Assembly (NCBI RefSeq): GCF_014695715.1
Contig: NZ_JACJOT010000008.1
Coordinates: 992,001 to 1,056,000 of the forward strand
From: Microcoleus sp. FACHB-68
Lineage (GTDB): Bacteria > Cyanobacteriota > Cyanobacteriia > Cyanobacteriales > Oscillatoriaceae
Reading direction: 5' to 3'
Length of the DNA stretch: 64,000 nucleotides
The notes under the pieces were generated by a model, which was not told the origin of the DNA, did no database searches, and saw only the letters and a list, made by a program, of their open reading frames with translations. Position 1 is the stretch's first letter. The number at the start of each line of letters is the position of its first letter. The position numbers and the translations under genes were made by a program. Positions 8,345-17,438 of the stretch are shown here, one piece after another.

Positions 8345-10153
8345 TTAAAGGGTTGCTTGTAGTTGGTTTAAGAGACTTTCTACATACCCTAAAGCGCCTC
8401 GGATCGTCTCTGGATTTTCTATGTCTACATCTACATACCGGCGTAAGGCTTCTACCTGATTCATACTGCCACCGGCAGCGAGTAATTCCATGTAACCGGG
8501 GATAAAATCTTTGCCGGTTTGCAGGTATTTTTGATAGCAGGCTAAGCTGACAATATTAGAGGCCGTGTATTGGTAGCAGTAGAACGGTTTAAAGAAAATG
8601 TGACCGATCCGCGCCCAATCATATTGATGTTCTGGCAGCAATTCCACGGCATCGCCACAGAGTTTGCGATACAGTTCCATCCACTGCCCGTTAACCCATT
8701 TACGATCAAAACTGCCCTCGGCAGCTCGTTCGTGAATGGCTAATTCCAGCCGGCTGATGGTGCTTTGGCGGAATAGCAGGTTTAACTGATCTTCCAACTG
8801 CCGCGTGAGCAAAGATTTGGTGAGAACTTTGTCATTTGCAGCAGTTTTAAGCAAGTGATCGAGCAACAGCAGTTCATTAAAGGTGGAAGCAATTTCTGCC
8901 AGCACCATTGGGGGGTTACTGTTGAAATAAGATTGCCGATCGCCTATCCAGGCAAAGTGCAATCCGTGCCCCATTTCGTGGGCTAAAGTAAACAGGGAAT
9001 TGTAGTCATCTGTGTAGGAAAGCATCAGATAACTGTGCTTGCCGTGGGTGTAGGAACAAAAGGCACCGCCGCGTTTGCCTGGACGCACTTTCGCATCTAC
9101 CCAGTTTTTGATGAAAAATTCTTCCGCACGACGGGCGTAATTAACATCAAATTTTTCTAAAGCGGTGAGAAGGGTTTCTACACCGGCTTTGTATTTCACC
9201 GGCGGCGTTGGCTGATCGCCAGATGTCCAAGGCGCGTAAATATCGCAGATGCGAATTTTTTGGCCCAAGGCTTTGCTTTTGAGCTGATAGTAACGCTGGA
9301 ATAAGTCAAACCGGCTGCCGGTGCCTTCCATAATGGCGCGGAAAACCGGCTCAGATACTTCATCGGCTAACAATTGCTTGTGCAACGTGCCGGTGTATCC
9401 CCGCATCTGGCTTTCAATCCGGTGATCTTGAGCGACGGTGTTGAGAATGAAGCCATACAGCGAGTTATGCTCGTGCATCACGTCCCGTACTGACAGGTAA
9501 GCGTCATAGCGCACGTCGGCATCTGGGTGAAACAGCAGCGCACTGAGTTCGGCTTCTTCCGTAACAGTTTTGCCTTCTGGTGTTGTCACCGGCTCGTATT
9601 CTCGTTCACCCAAGTGTACGGAACGCAACTGGACAAACGCTTGCCGTCCCGTGAGGCTGTCTTGGTTGCGAGTTTGCTCAACTTCCTCAGACAGCTTGTG
9701 AGGGCGTAATTCGGCAATACGATCTAGGTAGTGGCTATAGGTTTGCAGTGCCGGTGAGGCTTGCAATTCGGCAAACTTCTCAGCATCCAGCTTTTGCAGT
9801 TCCAAATCAAAAAATAGCAGCTGGTTCTCAACAATCGTCAGCGCTTCCATCACTTTGTCGAGAAATTGCTTCGCCTCAGTGTTGCGGGTATCCGCAGAGA
9901 AAACGAGGGAGGGGAAGGCGTAGACATAACCGGATTTTTCTGCGATGGTTTCCAGCTGTTGCAGACAGCTTGCCACTGCCTCCGGTTTAAGTTCGGCAAC
10001 TTTGCCGCGATAGTGTTCCCGGAACTGTGCCGCACTCTGCTGCAACGCTTGCAAATCTTGCGCCAGTTGAGGATCGTCGAAGCCTTGATAAAGGTCTGAT
10101 AAGTCCCATTCTTGGGGACTTTCCACCTGGTTGATAGCGGATAGTTGAACCAA
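8345..10153 (-). CDS. M3-family oligoendopeptidase (PepF-like)
   Basis: A zinc metallopeptidase that degrades oligopeptides in the cytoplasm. The HEMGHGLHF motif (HExxH, around residue 390) supplies two zinc ligands and the catalytic Glu, and EIASTFNE about 25 residues later supplies the third ligand; both match M3 family PepF/PepB enzymes. The frame is open up to 10225, but the start is placed at the TTG at 10151-10153 because AAGGAG lies seven bases upstream and the family begins near this point; this gives 602 residues. There is no signal peptide. The upstream 507-base gap separates it from the divergent giant kinase. Confidence 0.92.
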   Translation of the reverse strand: MVQLSAINQVESPQEWDLSDLYQGFDDPQLAQDLQALQQSAAQFREHYRGKVAELKPEAVASCLQQLETIAEKSGYVYAFPSLVFSADTRNTEAKQFLDKVMEALTIVENQLLFFDLELQKLDAEKFAELQASPALQTYSHYLDRIAELRPHKLSEEVEQTRNQDSLTGRQAFVQLRSVHLGEREYEPVTTPEGKTVTEEAELSALLFHPDADVRYDAYLSVRDVMHEHNSLYGFILNTVAQDHRIESQMRGYTGTLHKQLLADEVSEPVFRAIMEGTGSRFDLFQRYYQLKSKALGQKIRICDIYAPWTSGDQPTPPVKYKAGVETLLTALEKFDVNYARRAEEFFIKNWVDAKVRPGKRGGAFCSYTHGKHSYLMLSYTDDYNSLFTLAHEMGHGLHFAWIGDRQSYFNSNPPMVLAEIASTFNELLLLDHLLKTAANDKVLTKSLLTRQLEDQLNLLFRQSTISRLELAIHERAAEGSFDRKWVNGQWMELYRKLCGDAVELLPEHQYDWARIGHIFFKPFYCYQYTASNIVSLACYQKYLQTGKDFIPGYMELLAAGGSMNQVEALRRYVDVDIENPETIRGALGYVESLLNQLQATL

Positions 10154-10660
10154 GGTTGAACTCCTTTTTAGATGAACCGCCAAGACACCAACAGCGCCAT
10201 GAGGGAATTTTTGAGTCCTCTGCATCTTCTGTGGTTGTTCTATCTTTAGTCTAGGAGATTCGCTCAGTTCTTATAGTGCCGGCTGCACGCTCGCCCAGAA
10301 TCGAAGCAAGAACCGCTAACAAGCCTAACGAACTTTGACCTTTTATTTTTGGTTACGACGTTTAACAATCTTACCCCATTCGTGGAAGAGTTCGCTGCAT
10401 TGCATCTTTTATCTTTATTTAATAAAATGATTTTTATCTTCTATAATTTTTAATTTATCTTAGAATATAAAATTTTCGTCTACTTTGAGCAACTATAAAT
10501 ATTACAGCTAATTCCACGGATCTGATTAGGCTTTACAATCTATAGGAGGGAATTCGCACTTACATTCAGGCTAATGTCTAAACTGAAGCCTTGAGCCTTC
10601 GTATTTGCACGTGCCTTCAGGAAATTAGCGCCTCAATTCATAAAACTGTCCTTAATTAAA
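10154..10660. promoter_or_regulatory. AT-rich divergent promoter region
   Basis: A 507-base gap between the M3 peptidase (minus) and giant kinase 1 (plus). The core at 10400-10500 is strongly AT-rich and includes TATAAT-like words (TATAATTTTTAAT near 10441), suitable for a promoter. The segment from about 10540 to 10590 resembles the leader of the second giant kinase near 17325-17375. Confidence 0.45.
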
Positions 10661-13600
10661 ATGAGCATAACTCTCGCCGGATACATACTAAACAAAACTA
10701 TCTATGAAAGCTATAAAACTGTTATTTATAGCGGGGTCAAAGAAGCAGAAAACACTTCAGTAATTGTTAAAACTCTCAAAAATGAATATCCAACTATCGA
10801 AGAAATTACTCGCTTAAGGCATGAATATAACATTCTAAAAAATTTGCAAATTGAGGGAATCGTTAAAGCATTAGAATTACAGAATTATCAAAATGGATTG
10901 GCCTTGATTTTTGAGCATTTTGTGGCACAGTCTTTAAATGATTTCTTGGCGGAGCAAAAAAAGCTTAAAGTTATCGATTTTTTAAACATTGCTTGTCAGT
11001 TAAGTAAAATTCTGGGAAACTTCCATAAGAATCATATTATTCATAAGGATATTAAGCCTCATAATATTCTGATTAGTTCAGAAACAGCAGAAGTTAGAAT
11101 CATTGATTTTAGTATTGCTTCTCGTCTGGAAAGAGAAAACCAAACGATTAGTAACCCGAACTTGTTAGAAGGCACTCTCGCCTATATGTCACCAGAGCAA
11201 ACCGGCAGAATGAATCGGTCATTAGACTATCGGACTGATTTTTATTCGTTGGGTGTCACCTTTTATAAAATGCTGACGGGTGAATTGCCTTTTTCGGCAA
11301 CTGAGCCTTTGGAATTCGTTCACTGCCACATTGCCAAAGTGCCGGTGCCGCCTCATCATTTAAATCCAGAAATTCCAGAGGCCATTTCATCGATTGTGAT
11401 GAAGTTATTAGCAAAAATGGCTGAAGATCGGTATCAAAGTGCAGAAGGTCTAAAATTTGACCTAGAAACTTGTTTGATGAAGCTGCAAACAACCGGCACA
11501 ATTTCTGATTTCATCGCCGGCAGTGCGGATAAAGCCGGCCAATTGCTAATTCCCCAAAAGCTCTATGGAAGAGAAGCAGAAGTTTCCAGACTTTTGGAAA
11601 CATTTGATCGGGTAGCCGGTGGCACAACTGAATTAATGCTCGTTTCCGGTTATTCCGGCATTGGCAAAACAGTTTTAGTCAATGAAGTTCACAAACCCAT
11701 CGTGCGGCAACGGGGTTATTTTATTGCCGGCAAATTTGACCAATTTAAACGAAATATTCCTTATGCTTCCCTAATTCAAGCCTTCCAGTCTTTAATTCAG
11801 CAACTCTTAACTGAAAGTGAAGCACAAATCCAAACTTGGAAAGAAAAACTCTTATCAGCTTTAGGAGTGAACGGGCAAGTCATCATTGATGTGATACCGG
11901 AAATAGAATTAATTGTTGGCAAACAGCCGCAGGTGCCAGAATTGGGGGCAACAGAATTCCAAAACCGTTTCAGTCGGGTGTTTAAACAATTTATTAGCGT
12001 ATTTACAACCCAAGAACACCCCCTCGTTGTCTTTTTAGATGACTTACAATGGGCGGATTCAGCTTCATTAAAATTGATTGAATTGCTGATTACTGATACA
12101 GATAGCAAGTATTTATTATTGATGGGTGCTTATCGAGATAACGAAGTTTATCCAACGCATCCAACGATTCTAACGATTGAGAAGATTCAAGCTGCCGGTG
12201 CGACGGTTAATAATATTGTACTAGAACCCTTACAACGGATTCATGTCGAAGAATTAATTGCCGAGACTTTAAATGAATCTGTTCGCTCAAAGGCGCTATC
12301 TGAGCTACTTTTTAACAAAACTCAGGGCAATCCTTTCTTTTTAAGTCAACTACTGAAAACGCTTTATCAGGAAGATTTGCTAGTCTATGACTTATATTCT
12401 GGGACTTGGCAGTGGAATCTTGAGCAAATTCAAGCCATTGGCATCACCGATTATAACGTTGTCGAACTGATTGCCCGAAATATTCGCAAACTGCCAGAAG
12501 ATACGCAGAAAGTTTTAAAACTAGCAGCTTGTATTGGTAACACCTTTAACTTAGAAGTCTTGAGCGTTGTGAATGAGACCTCTTCCTTAGTCACGGCGGC
12601 TCAATTGTGGCCGGCACTTCAGGCCGGTTTGATTTTGCCCTTGGGGAATGAATACAAAATTCCGCTAGTATTAACTCAGGAAGAATTTGGTGGGATTGCT
12701 TTAACTGATGTCAGAGTTGACTACAAGTTTTTACACGACCGAGTGCAGCAGGCGTGTTATTCTCTAATTCCCGATAAAGAGAAAAAGCAAACTCACTTAA
12801 AAATTGGTCAATTACTACTGCACTCGACAACGCCTGAAGACCGAAAAGAGAATATTTTTGCTTTAGTTAATCAACTGAATTACGGGACTGATTTACTCAC
12901 TTCTGAATCAGAAAAATATGAGCTGGCGGCACTCAATCTCATAGCCGGCCAGAAAGCTAAAGCAGCGACAGCTCATGAGTCTGCCGTCAAATATTTGCAA
13001 GTAAGTTTAGGACTGTTAGCAGAAAATAGCTGGAGCAGCCAGTATGAACTAACATTAGCGCTGCATCAAGAAGCAGCAGAAGCGGCATATCTGAATGGCG
13101 ATTTTGAGGGAATGCAAAGATTGACTAATGTAGTGTTGCAACAATCTACATCCCTCCTGGACAAAGTGAAGGTGTACGAAGTCCAGATGCAAGCTTATAT
13201 GGCGCAGGAAAAATTACAAGAAGCGCTGAATACGGGGCTGCAAGTCTTAAAGCAGTTGGGGGTAGAGTTTCCTGCTGAGCCAAACCCATCTGATATTGGG
13301 CAGGCGCTGGGGGAAACTGCGGCAATTTTGAGCGGAACGCAAATTGAGGACTTAATCAATCTTCCTGAGATGAGCGATCCTCATCAATTAGCAGCTATTA
13401 GAATTCTGTCAAGTATATTTTCTCCTTGCTATTCTGGGAGGCCCTCAATGGTGCCTTTAACAGTGTGTAAACAGGTCGATTTATCCGTTCAATATGGCAA
13501 TGCTTCTGTATCTCCCTTTGGATATGCCGTATATAGTCTTCTTCTTTGTGGGGTCGTAGGAGATATTGAACGGGGCTATGAGTTCGGTCAATTAGCTTTA

Positions 13601-16600
13601 CGTCTCGTGTCAAAGTTAAATGCCAAAGAAATTGAAGCTAAGACGTGTCACTTGGTGTATGCTGCCGTTCAACATTGGAAAGAACACCTCAAGAATACTT
13701 TAGAACCTTTCCTGTCCGTTTTCTCTACCGGGCTGGAAACCGGAGATTTAGAATATGCTGGCTATGCCATCATGGTGTGGAGTCATTACTCGTTTTTTGC
13801 CGGCAAGCAACTAACGCAACTCGAACAAGACATAGCAACTTATACAGATGCCCTTCATAAAATCGGCCAAGAAACAGCACTTAATAATACAAAAATTTGT
13901 TGGCAAGCCGTCTTAAATATGATGGGAAGGAACCAAAACCCATCCCAGTTAAAGGGAGAAGCCTACGACGAAGAGAAAATGCTGCCGCTACATCAGCAAA
14001 CTAATAACCAACTTGCACTTCATTACTCATACTTAAACAAACTTGTGCTTTGTTATGTGGTTGAAGATTACCCAGAAGCTTTGAAAAATATCCCTCAAAT
14101 AGAAAGTTCTTTTGGATCATCTGCAGGGCAGCTAACGGTTGTTATTTTCTATTTTTACGATTCTCTAGTAAGGCTAGCTGTGTGTCCTGAGAGTTCACAG
14201 TCTGTTAGCGAAGCGGCGACGAAGTCGCAACAACAGGAGATTCTTGAGCGGGTACACAGTAATCAAGAAAAGATGCAGAAATGGGCGCATCATGCTCCGA
14301 TGAACTTTCTTCATAAATTTTATCTAGTGGAGGCAGAGAGACATCGAGTTCTTGGTGAAAAGGTCGGGGCAATAGAAATGTACGACAAGGCGATTGCCCT
14401 TGCTAAAGAAAACGAGTACATCAACGAAGAAGCACTCGCTCACGAACTGGCTGCCAAATTCTATTTGTCATGGGAGAAAGAAACGATTGCGAAAACCTAC
14501 ATGACGAATGCTTATTACGCCTATATGCGTTGGGGAGCAACCGCTAAAGTTGAACATTTAGAAAAACGTTACCCAGAATTATTAAGTGCTGTCTTGCAGC
14601 ATAAAAAGAATCAAAAAGCCGGTGAGTCCATAAAACAGACAAGCCAGGGAACGAGCACTTCCACCGGCTCAGCCATTTCAAAAATGCTGGACTTAGGAGC
14701 GGTGATGAAAGCATCGCAGGCTATTGCTGAGGAAATCGTGCTATGCAATTTGCTCGACAAGTTAATGAAAATTTTAATCGAAAATGCCGGCGCACAAACC
14801 GGCTGCTTTATTGTAGAGAAAGCCGGCAAGTTAGTTATTGAAGCGCAAGGAACCGTCGAAAGCGAAGATGTCACGGTACTGCAAGCAATGCCGGTGTCAA
14901 GTAACGAGACGCTCCCAACTTCTATCATTAACTATGTAGCCCGAACAGTAGAAAATGTCGTTCTCAACAATGCAAGTGCGGAGGGCACATTTACAAAAGA
15001 CGCTTATATTATTAAAAACCAGCCTAAATCCGTGTTATGCACGCCGCTTATCCATCAAGGAAAACTCAGTGGCATTCTTTACTTAGAAAATAATTTAACA
15101 ACAGGAGCATTTACAAAAGAGCGATTGGAAGTGTTAAAACTCTTATCGGTTCAAGCAGCAATTTCCATTGAGAACGCCCGTCTTTATACCGATTTAGAAG
15201 CAGCTAATGCAACTTTAGAAGCCGTTAATGCAACCCTGGAAGCTAAAGTTCAGGAGCGAACCCAGGAGTTACAAGAAAAAAATATTTACCTGCAAAAAGC
15301 CGAAAGAGCCGCTCAATCTGCCAGCCGTGCGAAAAGCGAGTTTCTCGCAAACATGAGCCATGAACTGCGAACTCCCCTGAATGGAATTTTGGGATATGCT
15401 CAAATCCTTAAACGAGACAAAAAATTAAGTGAATCCTATCAGCATTCGGTCAATATTATTTACCAATGTGGGGATCACCTATTAAATGTCATTAATGATA
15501 TTTTAGACCTTTCCAAAATTGAAGCCCAGAAAATGGAGATCAGCGCCAAAGAGTTTCGGTTTCCAGAATTTCTAGAAGGAATTGTTGAAATTTGCCGGCT
15601 GCGGGCAGAACAAAAAGGAATCTCGCTGATTTATGAACCGTTGACTCAACTGCCCACCGGCATTCGGGCGGATGAGAAACGGTTGCGGCAAGTTTTAATT
15701 AACTTATTAGGCAACGCTGTTAAGTTTACCGAAGTTGGCGGAATAACCTTTAAAGTAGGCGTCATGCCGGCAGGAGAAGAATTGCCTCATTCCTCAAATT
15801 CTAATTCCCAATCTTTACCCGTCAAAATTCGCTTTCAAGTCGAAGACACCGGCGTTGGAATGTCGCCTGAACAGTTAGAAGAGATATTTTTACCCTTCCA
15901 CCAAGTGGGCGAACACAATCGTAAGGCAGAAGGAACAGGATTGGGATTAGCAATTAGCCGGCAATTAGTCGAGATGATGGGCGGCGAAATTCAAGTTCAA
16001 AGTTGTGCGGGAAAAGGCAGCATTTTCTTCTTCGATTTGGATTTACAGAAAGTCTCGAAAATGGAGAATCACTTAAGATTTGATGAGCAAACAATTATTG
16101 GGTTTAAAGGAGATAAGCGAAAACTTCTCGTGGTCGATGACAAGTGGGAAAATCGCTCGATTCTGGCTGGCTTGCTTCAGCCTTTAGGATTTGAAATTGC
16201 TGAAGCAACAAACGGGCATGAATGTTTGGAGAAAACAATGCAATTTCAACCCGATTTGATTTTGACAGACTTAGTGATGCCGGTGATGGATGGCTTTGAA
16301 GCAACCAGGCGCATTCGCAAGTCTCCGGAATTAGCCAAGATCATAGTAATTGCCACTTCAGCCAGCGTTTTTGATTTTGAGCAACAGAAAAGTTGGGATG
16401 CCGGCTGTGATGATTTTCTCCTCAAGCCGATACGCTCAGAGGAGCTTTTAGAAAAACTACAACGACACTTAAAGCTGGAATGGGTTTATGAAGAAACCCC
16501 AGATGAAAAACCCAAAAAAGCAGAAAATGTGCAGGATTCAGGACTCAACAATGAAGGCTCAATGGTCATTCCGCCGGCAGAAGAAATTGCAATTTTGTGG

Positions 16601-16777
16601 GACTTAGTGATGATGGGTGACCTCAGAGGCATTCAAGATCAAGCAACCAGACTGAAAGAATTGGATACTCAATACATCCCCTTTGCCACAGAATTGCAGC
16701 AGTTAGCAAAAGGTTTTAAGCTAAAAGAAATTCGAGAATTTTTAAACAAAATACAGGGGAATGCAGTGGCAAATTAG
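10661..16777 (+). CDS. Giant hybrid sensor: Ser/Thr kinase, AAA ATPase, TPR-like, GAF, histidine kinase, receiver (copy 1)
   Basis: A 2038-residue cytoplasmic multi-domain signalling protein. Order: Ser/Thr kinase (1-270) with VIVK lysine, HKDIKPHN catalytic loop near 127-134 and DFS in place of DFG near 147; AAA_16-type ATPase (about 290-500) with Walker A GYSGIGKT near 330 and Walker B VVFLDDLQWAD near 460; a long helical, TPR-like region (about 560-1300); GAF (about 1345-1510); coiled coil; histidine kinase with H-box SHELRTPLNG near 1564, N-box NLLGNAVKF near 1685 and G-box TGLGLAIS; receiver with acceptor Asp in ILTDLVMPVMDG near 1868 and Lys in LLKPIR; and a C-terminal helical tail. This HstK-like architecture is known from cyanobacteria; the signal is unknown. 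A paralogue follows 577 bases downstream. No strong ribosome site precedes the ATG. Confidence 0.93.
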   Translation: MSITLAGYILNKTIYESYKTVIYSGVKEAENTSVIVKTLKNEYPTIEEITRLRHEYNILKNLQIEGIVKALELQNYQNGLALIFEHFVAQSLNDFLAEQKKLKVIDFLNIACQLSKILGNFHKNHIIHKDIKPHNILISSETAEVRIIDFSIASRLERENQTISNPNLLEGTLAYMSPEQTGRMNRSLDYRTDFYSLGVTFYKMLTGELPFSATEPLEFVHCHIAKVPVPPHHLNPEIPEAISSIVMKLLAKMAEDRYQSAEGLKFDLETCLMKLQTTGTISDFIAGSADKAGQLLIPQKLYGREAEVSRLLETFDRVAGGTTELMLVSGYSGIGKTVLVNEVHKPIVRQRGYFIAGKFDQFKRNIPYASLIQAFQSLIQQLLTESEAQIQTWKEKLLSALGVNGQVIIDVIPEIELIVGKQPQVPELGATEFQNRFSRVFKQFISVFTTQEHPLVVFLDDLQWADSASLKLIELLITDTDSKYLLLMGAYRDNEVYPTHPTILTIEKIQAAGATVNNIVLEPLQRIHVEELIAETLNESVRSKALSELLFNKTQGNPFFLSQLLKTLYQEDLLVYDLYSGTWQWNLEQIQAIGITDYNVVELIARNIRKLPEDTQKVLKLAACIGNTFNLEVLSVVNETSSLVTAAQLWPALQAGLILPLGNEYKIPLVLTQEEFGGIALTDVRVDYKFLHDRVQQACYSLIPDKEKKQTHLKIGQLLLHSTTPEDRKENIFALVNQLNYGTDLLTSESEKYELAALNLIAGQKAKAATAHESAVKYLQVSLGLLAENSWSSQYELTLALHQEAAEAAYLNGDFEGMQRLTNVVLQQSTSLLDKVKVYEVQMQAYMAQEKLQEALNTGLQVLKQLGVEFPAEPNPSDIGQALGETAAILSGTQIEDLINLPEMSDPHQLAAIRILSSIFSPCYSGRPSMVPLTVCKQVDLSVQYGNASVSPFGYAVYSLLLCGVVGDIERGYEFGQLALRLVSKLNAKEIEAKTCHLVYAAVQHWKEHLKNTLEPFLSVFSTGLETGDLEYAGYAIMVWSHYSFFAGKQLTQLEQDIATYTDALHKIGQETALNNTKICWQAVLNMMGRNQNPSQLKGEAYDEEKMLPLHQQTNNQLALHYSYLNKLVLCYVVEDYPEALKNIPQIESSFGSSAGQLTVVIFYFYDSLVRLAVCPESSQSVSEAATKSQQQEILERVHSNQEKMQKWAHHAPMNFLHKFYLVEAERHRVLGEKVGAIEMYDKAIALAKENEYINEEALAHELAAKFYLSWEKETIAKTYMTNAYYAYMRWGATAKVEHLEKRYPELLSAVLQHKKNQKAGESIKQTSQGTSTSTGSAISKMLDLGAVMKASQAIAEEIVLCNLLDKLMKILIENAGAQTGCFIVEKAGKLVIEAQGTVESEDVTVLQAMPVSSNETLPTSIINYVARTVENVVLNNASAEGTFTKDAYIIKNQPKSVLCTPLIHQGKLSGILYLENNLTTGAFTKERLEVLKLLSVQAAISIENARLYTDLEAANATLEAVNATLEAKVQERTQELQEKNIYLQKAERAAQSASRAKSEFLANMSHELRTPLNGILGYAQILKRDKKLSESYQHSVNIIYQCGDHLLNVINDILDLSKIEAQKMEISAKEFRFPEFLEGIVEICRLRAEQKGISLIYEPLTQLPTGIRADEKRLRQVLINLLGNAVKFTEVGGITFKVGVMPAGEELPHSSNSNSQSLPVKIRFQVEDTGVGMSPEQLEEIFLPFHQVGEHNRKAEGTGLGLAISRQLVEMMGGEIQVQSCAGKGSIFFFDLDLQKVSKMENHLRFDEQTIIGFKGDKRKLLVVDDKWENRSILAGLLQPLGFEIAEATNGHECLEKTMQFQPDLILTDLVMPVMDGFEATRRIRKSPELAKIIVIATSASVFDFEQQKSWDAGCDDFLLKPIRSEELLEKLQRHLKLEWVYEETPDEKPKKAENVQDSGLNNEGSMVIPPAEEIAILWDLVMMGDLRGIQDQATRLKELDTQYIPFATELQQLAKGFKLKEIREFLNKIQGNAVAN

Positions 16778-17438
16778 CATTAAAAATCCTAAAAAAGACA
16801 TTAGGTTAATGCTTGCTTGCACTTCCAGTAATTGAGAATTTCTAATAGTGTGATAGATCTTTGCCTGTTATTAATGGCACGTCTAGTAATTTTTCTGTCT
16901 CACTTCTTGCACTAGGCGGGAGCAATCTGAGCAGTCTAAAAGAAAGTGAGTGCTTGCATCAAGATACCCGCTCTGCTCGCTGTCCCGGCATCTGGTATTA
17001 CTGGAAAATCCTAAAGCCGGCTGGTGGGAGCAAGTTCGTATAGTTGCATTTTTTTACATTTATTTAATAAACGTAACTTTAACAGGGTCTAATTTTAATT
17101 TTATTGAAGCGGCAAGGTTTTTTGATAAATTCGGGCATTCTGAATAATACACTCACTCGATTGGGCTTTAAAATCCGTCTGCTCCACTTCTAGCTTAGCC
17201 GGCGAACCCATCTTATACCCTTTTCCCAGGGGAACTTTAACTCTAGCTTCCTCCTTTGAAACAGCTATAAGGGAAGCTAAATGCTGCGAGACAATTTAGG
17301 AGAATTGTCTAGAAACGGTAGCTTGGAAGGGAGAGCAAAGTTACATTCGAGCGAATGGATCAACTAAACTCTCCGGACTCTGTCTTTTTTCCCACCTTAG
17401 AGAAATCTATTAAACTTACCAAACTTTACTTAACTAAA
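16778..17438. promoter_or_regulatory. Intergenic and leader region of giant kinase 2
   Basis: The gap between the two giant kinase genes. It shows no convincing gene. It holds a perfect 8-base inverted repeat at 17289-17310 (listed separately). The stretch from about 17325 to 17375 (AGGGAGAGC, TTACATTCGAGCGAATG) resembles 10550-10590 upstream of copy 1 (AGGGAATTCG, TTACATTCAGGCTAATG), which suggests the leader was duplicated along with the gene. Confidence 0.5.
17289..17310. promoter_or_regulatory. Perfect palindrome, candidate operator
   Basis: AGACAATT (17289-17296) and AATTGTCT (17303-17310) form a perfect 8-base inverted repeat with a six-base spacer, about 130 bases upstream of the preferred start of giant kinase 2. 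There is no T run, so it is more like a dimeric regulator site than a terminator. The regulator is unknown. Confidence 0.45.

Noticed and set aside
10154-10225. 24-codon upstream extension of the M3 peptidase
   Set aside because: TTG at 10153 has an AAGGAG site at ideal spacing; the extension has none.
14200-14235. GCGACGAAGTCGC palindrome in giant kinase 1
   Set aside because: It is in frame in a variable TPR-like region and may be a repeat relic, but one copy is too little to support a mobile element.
17355-17438. Upstream 28-codon extension of giant kinase 2
   Set aside because: The paralogue starts at the equivalent of 17439 and the extension aligns with its untranslated leader.
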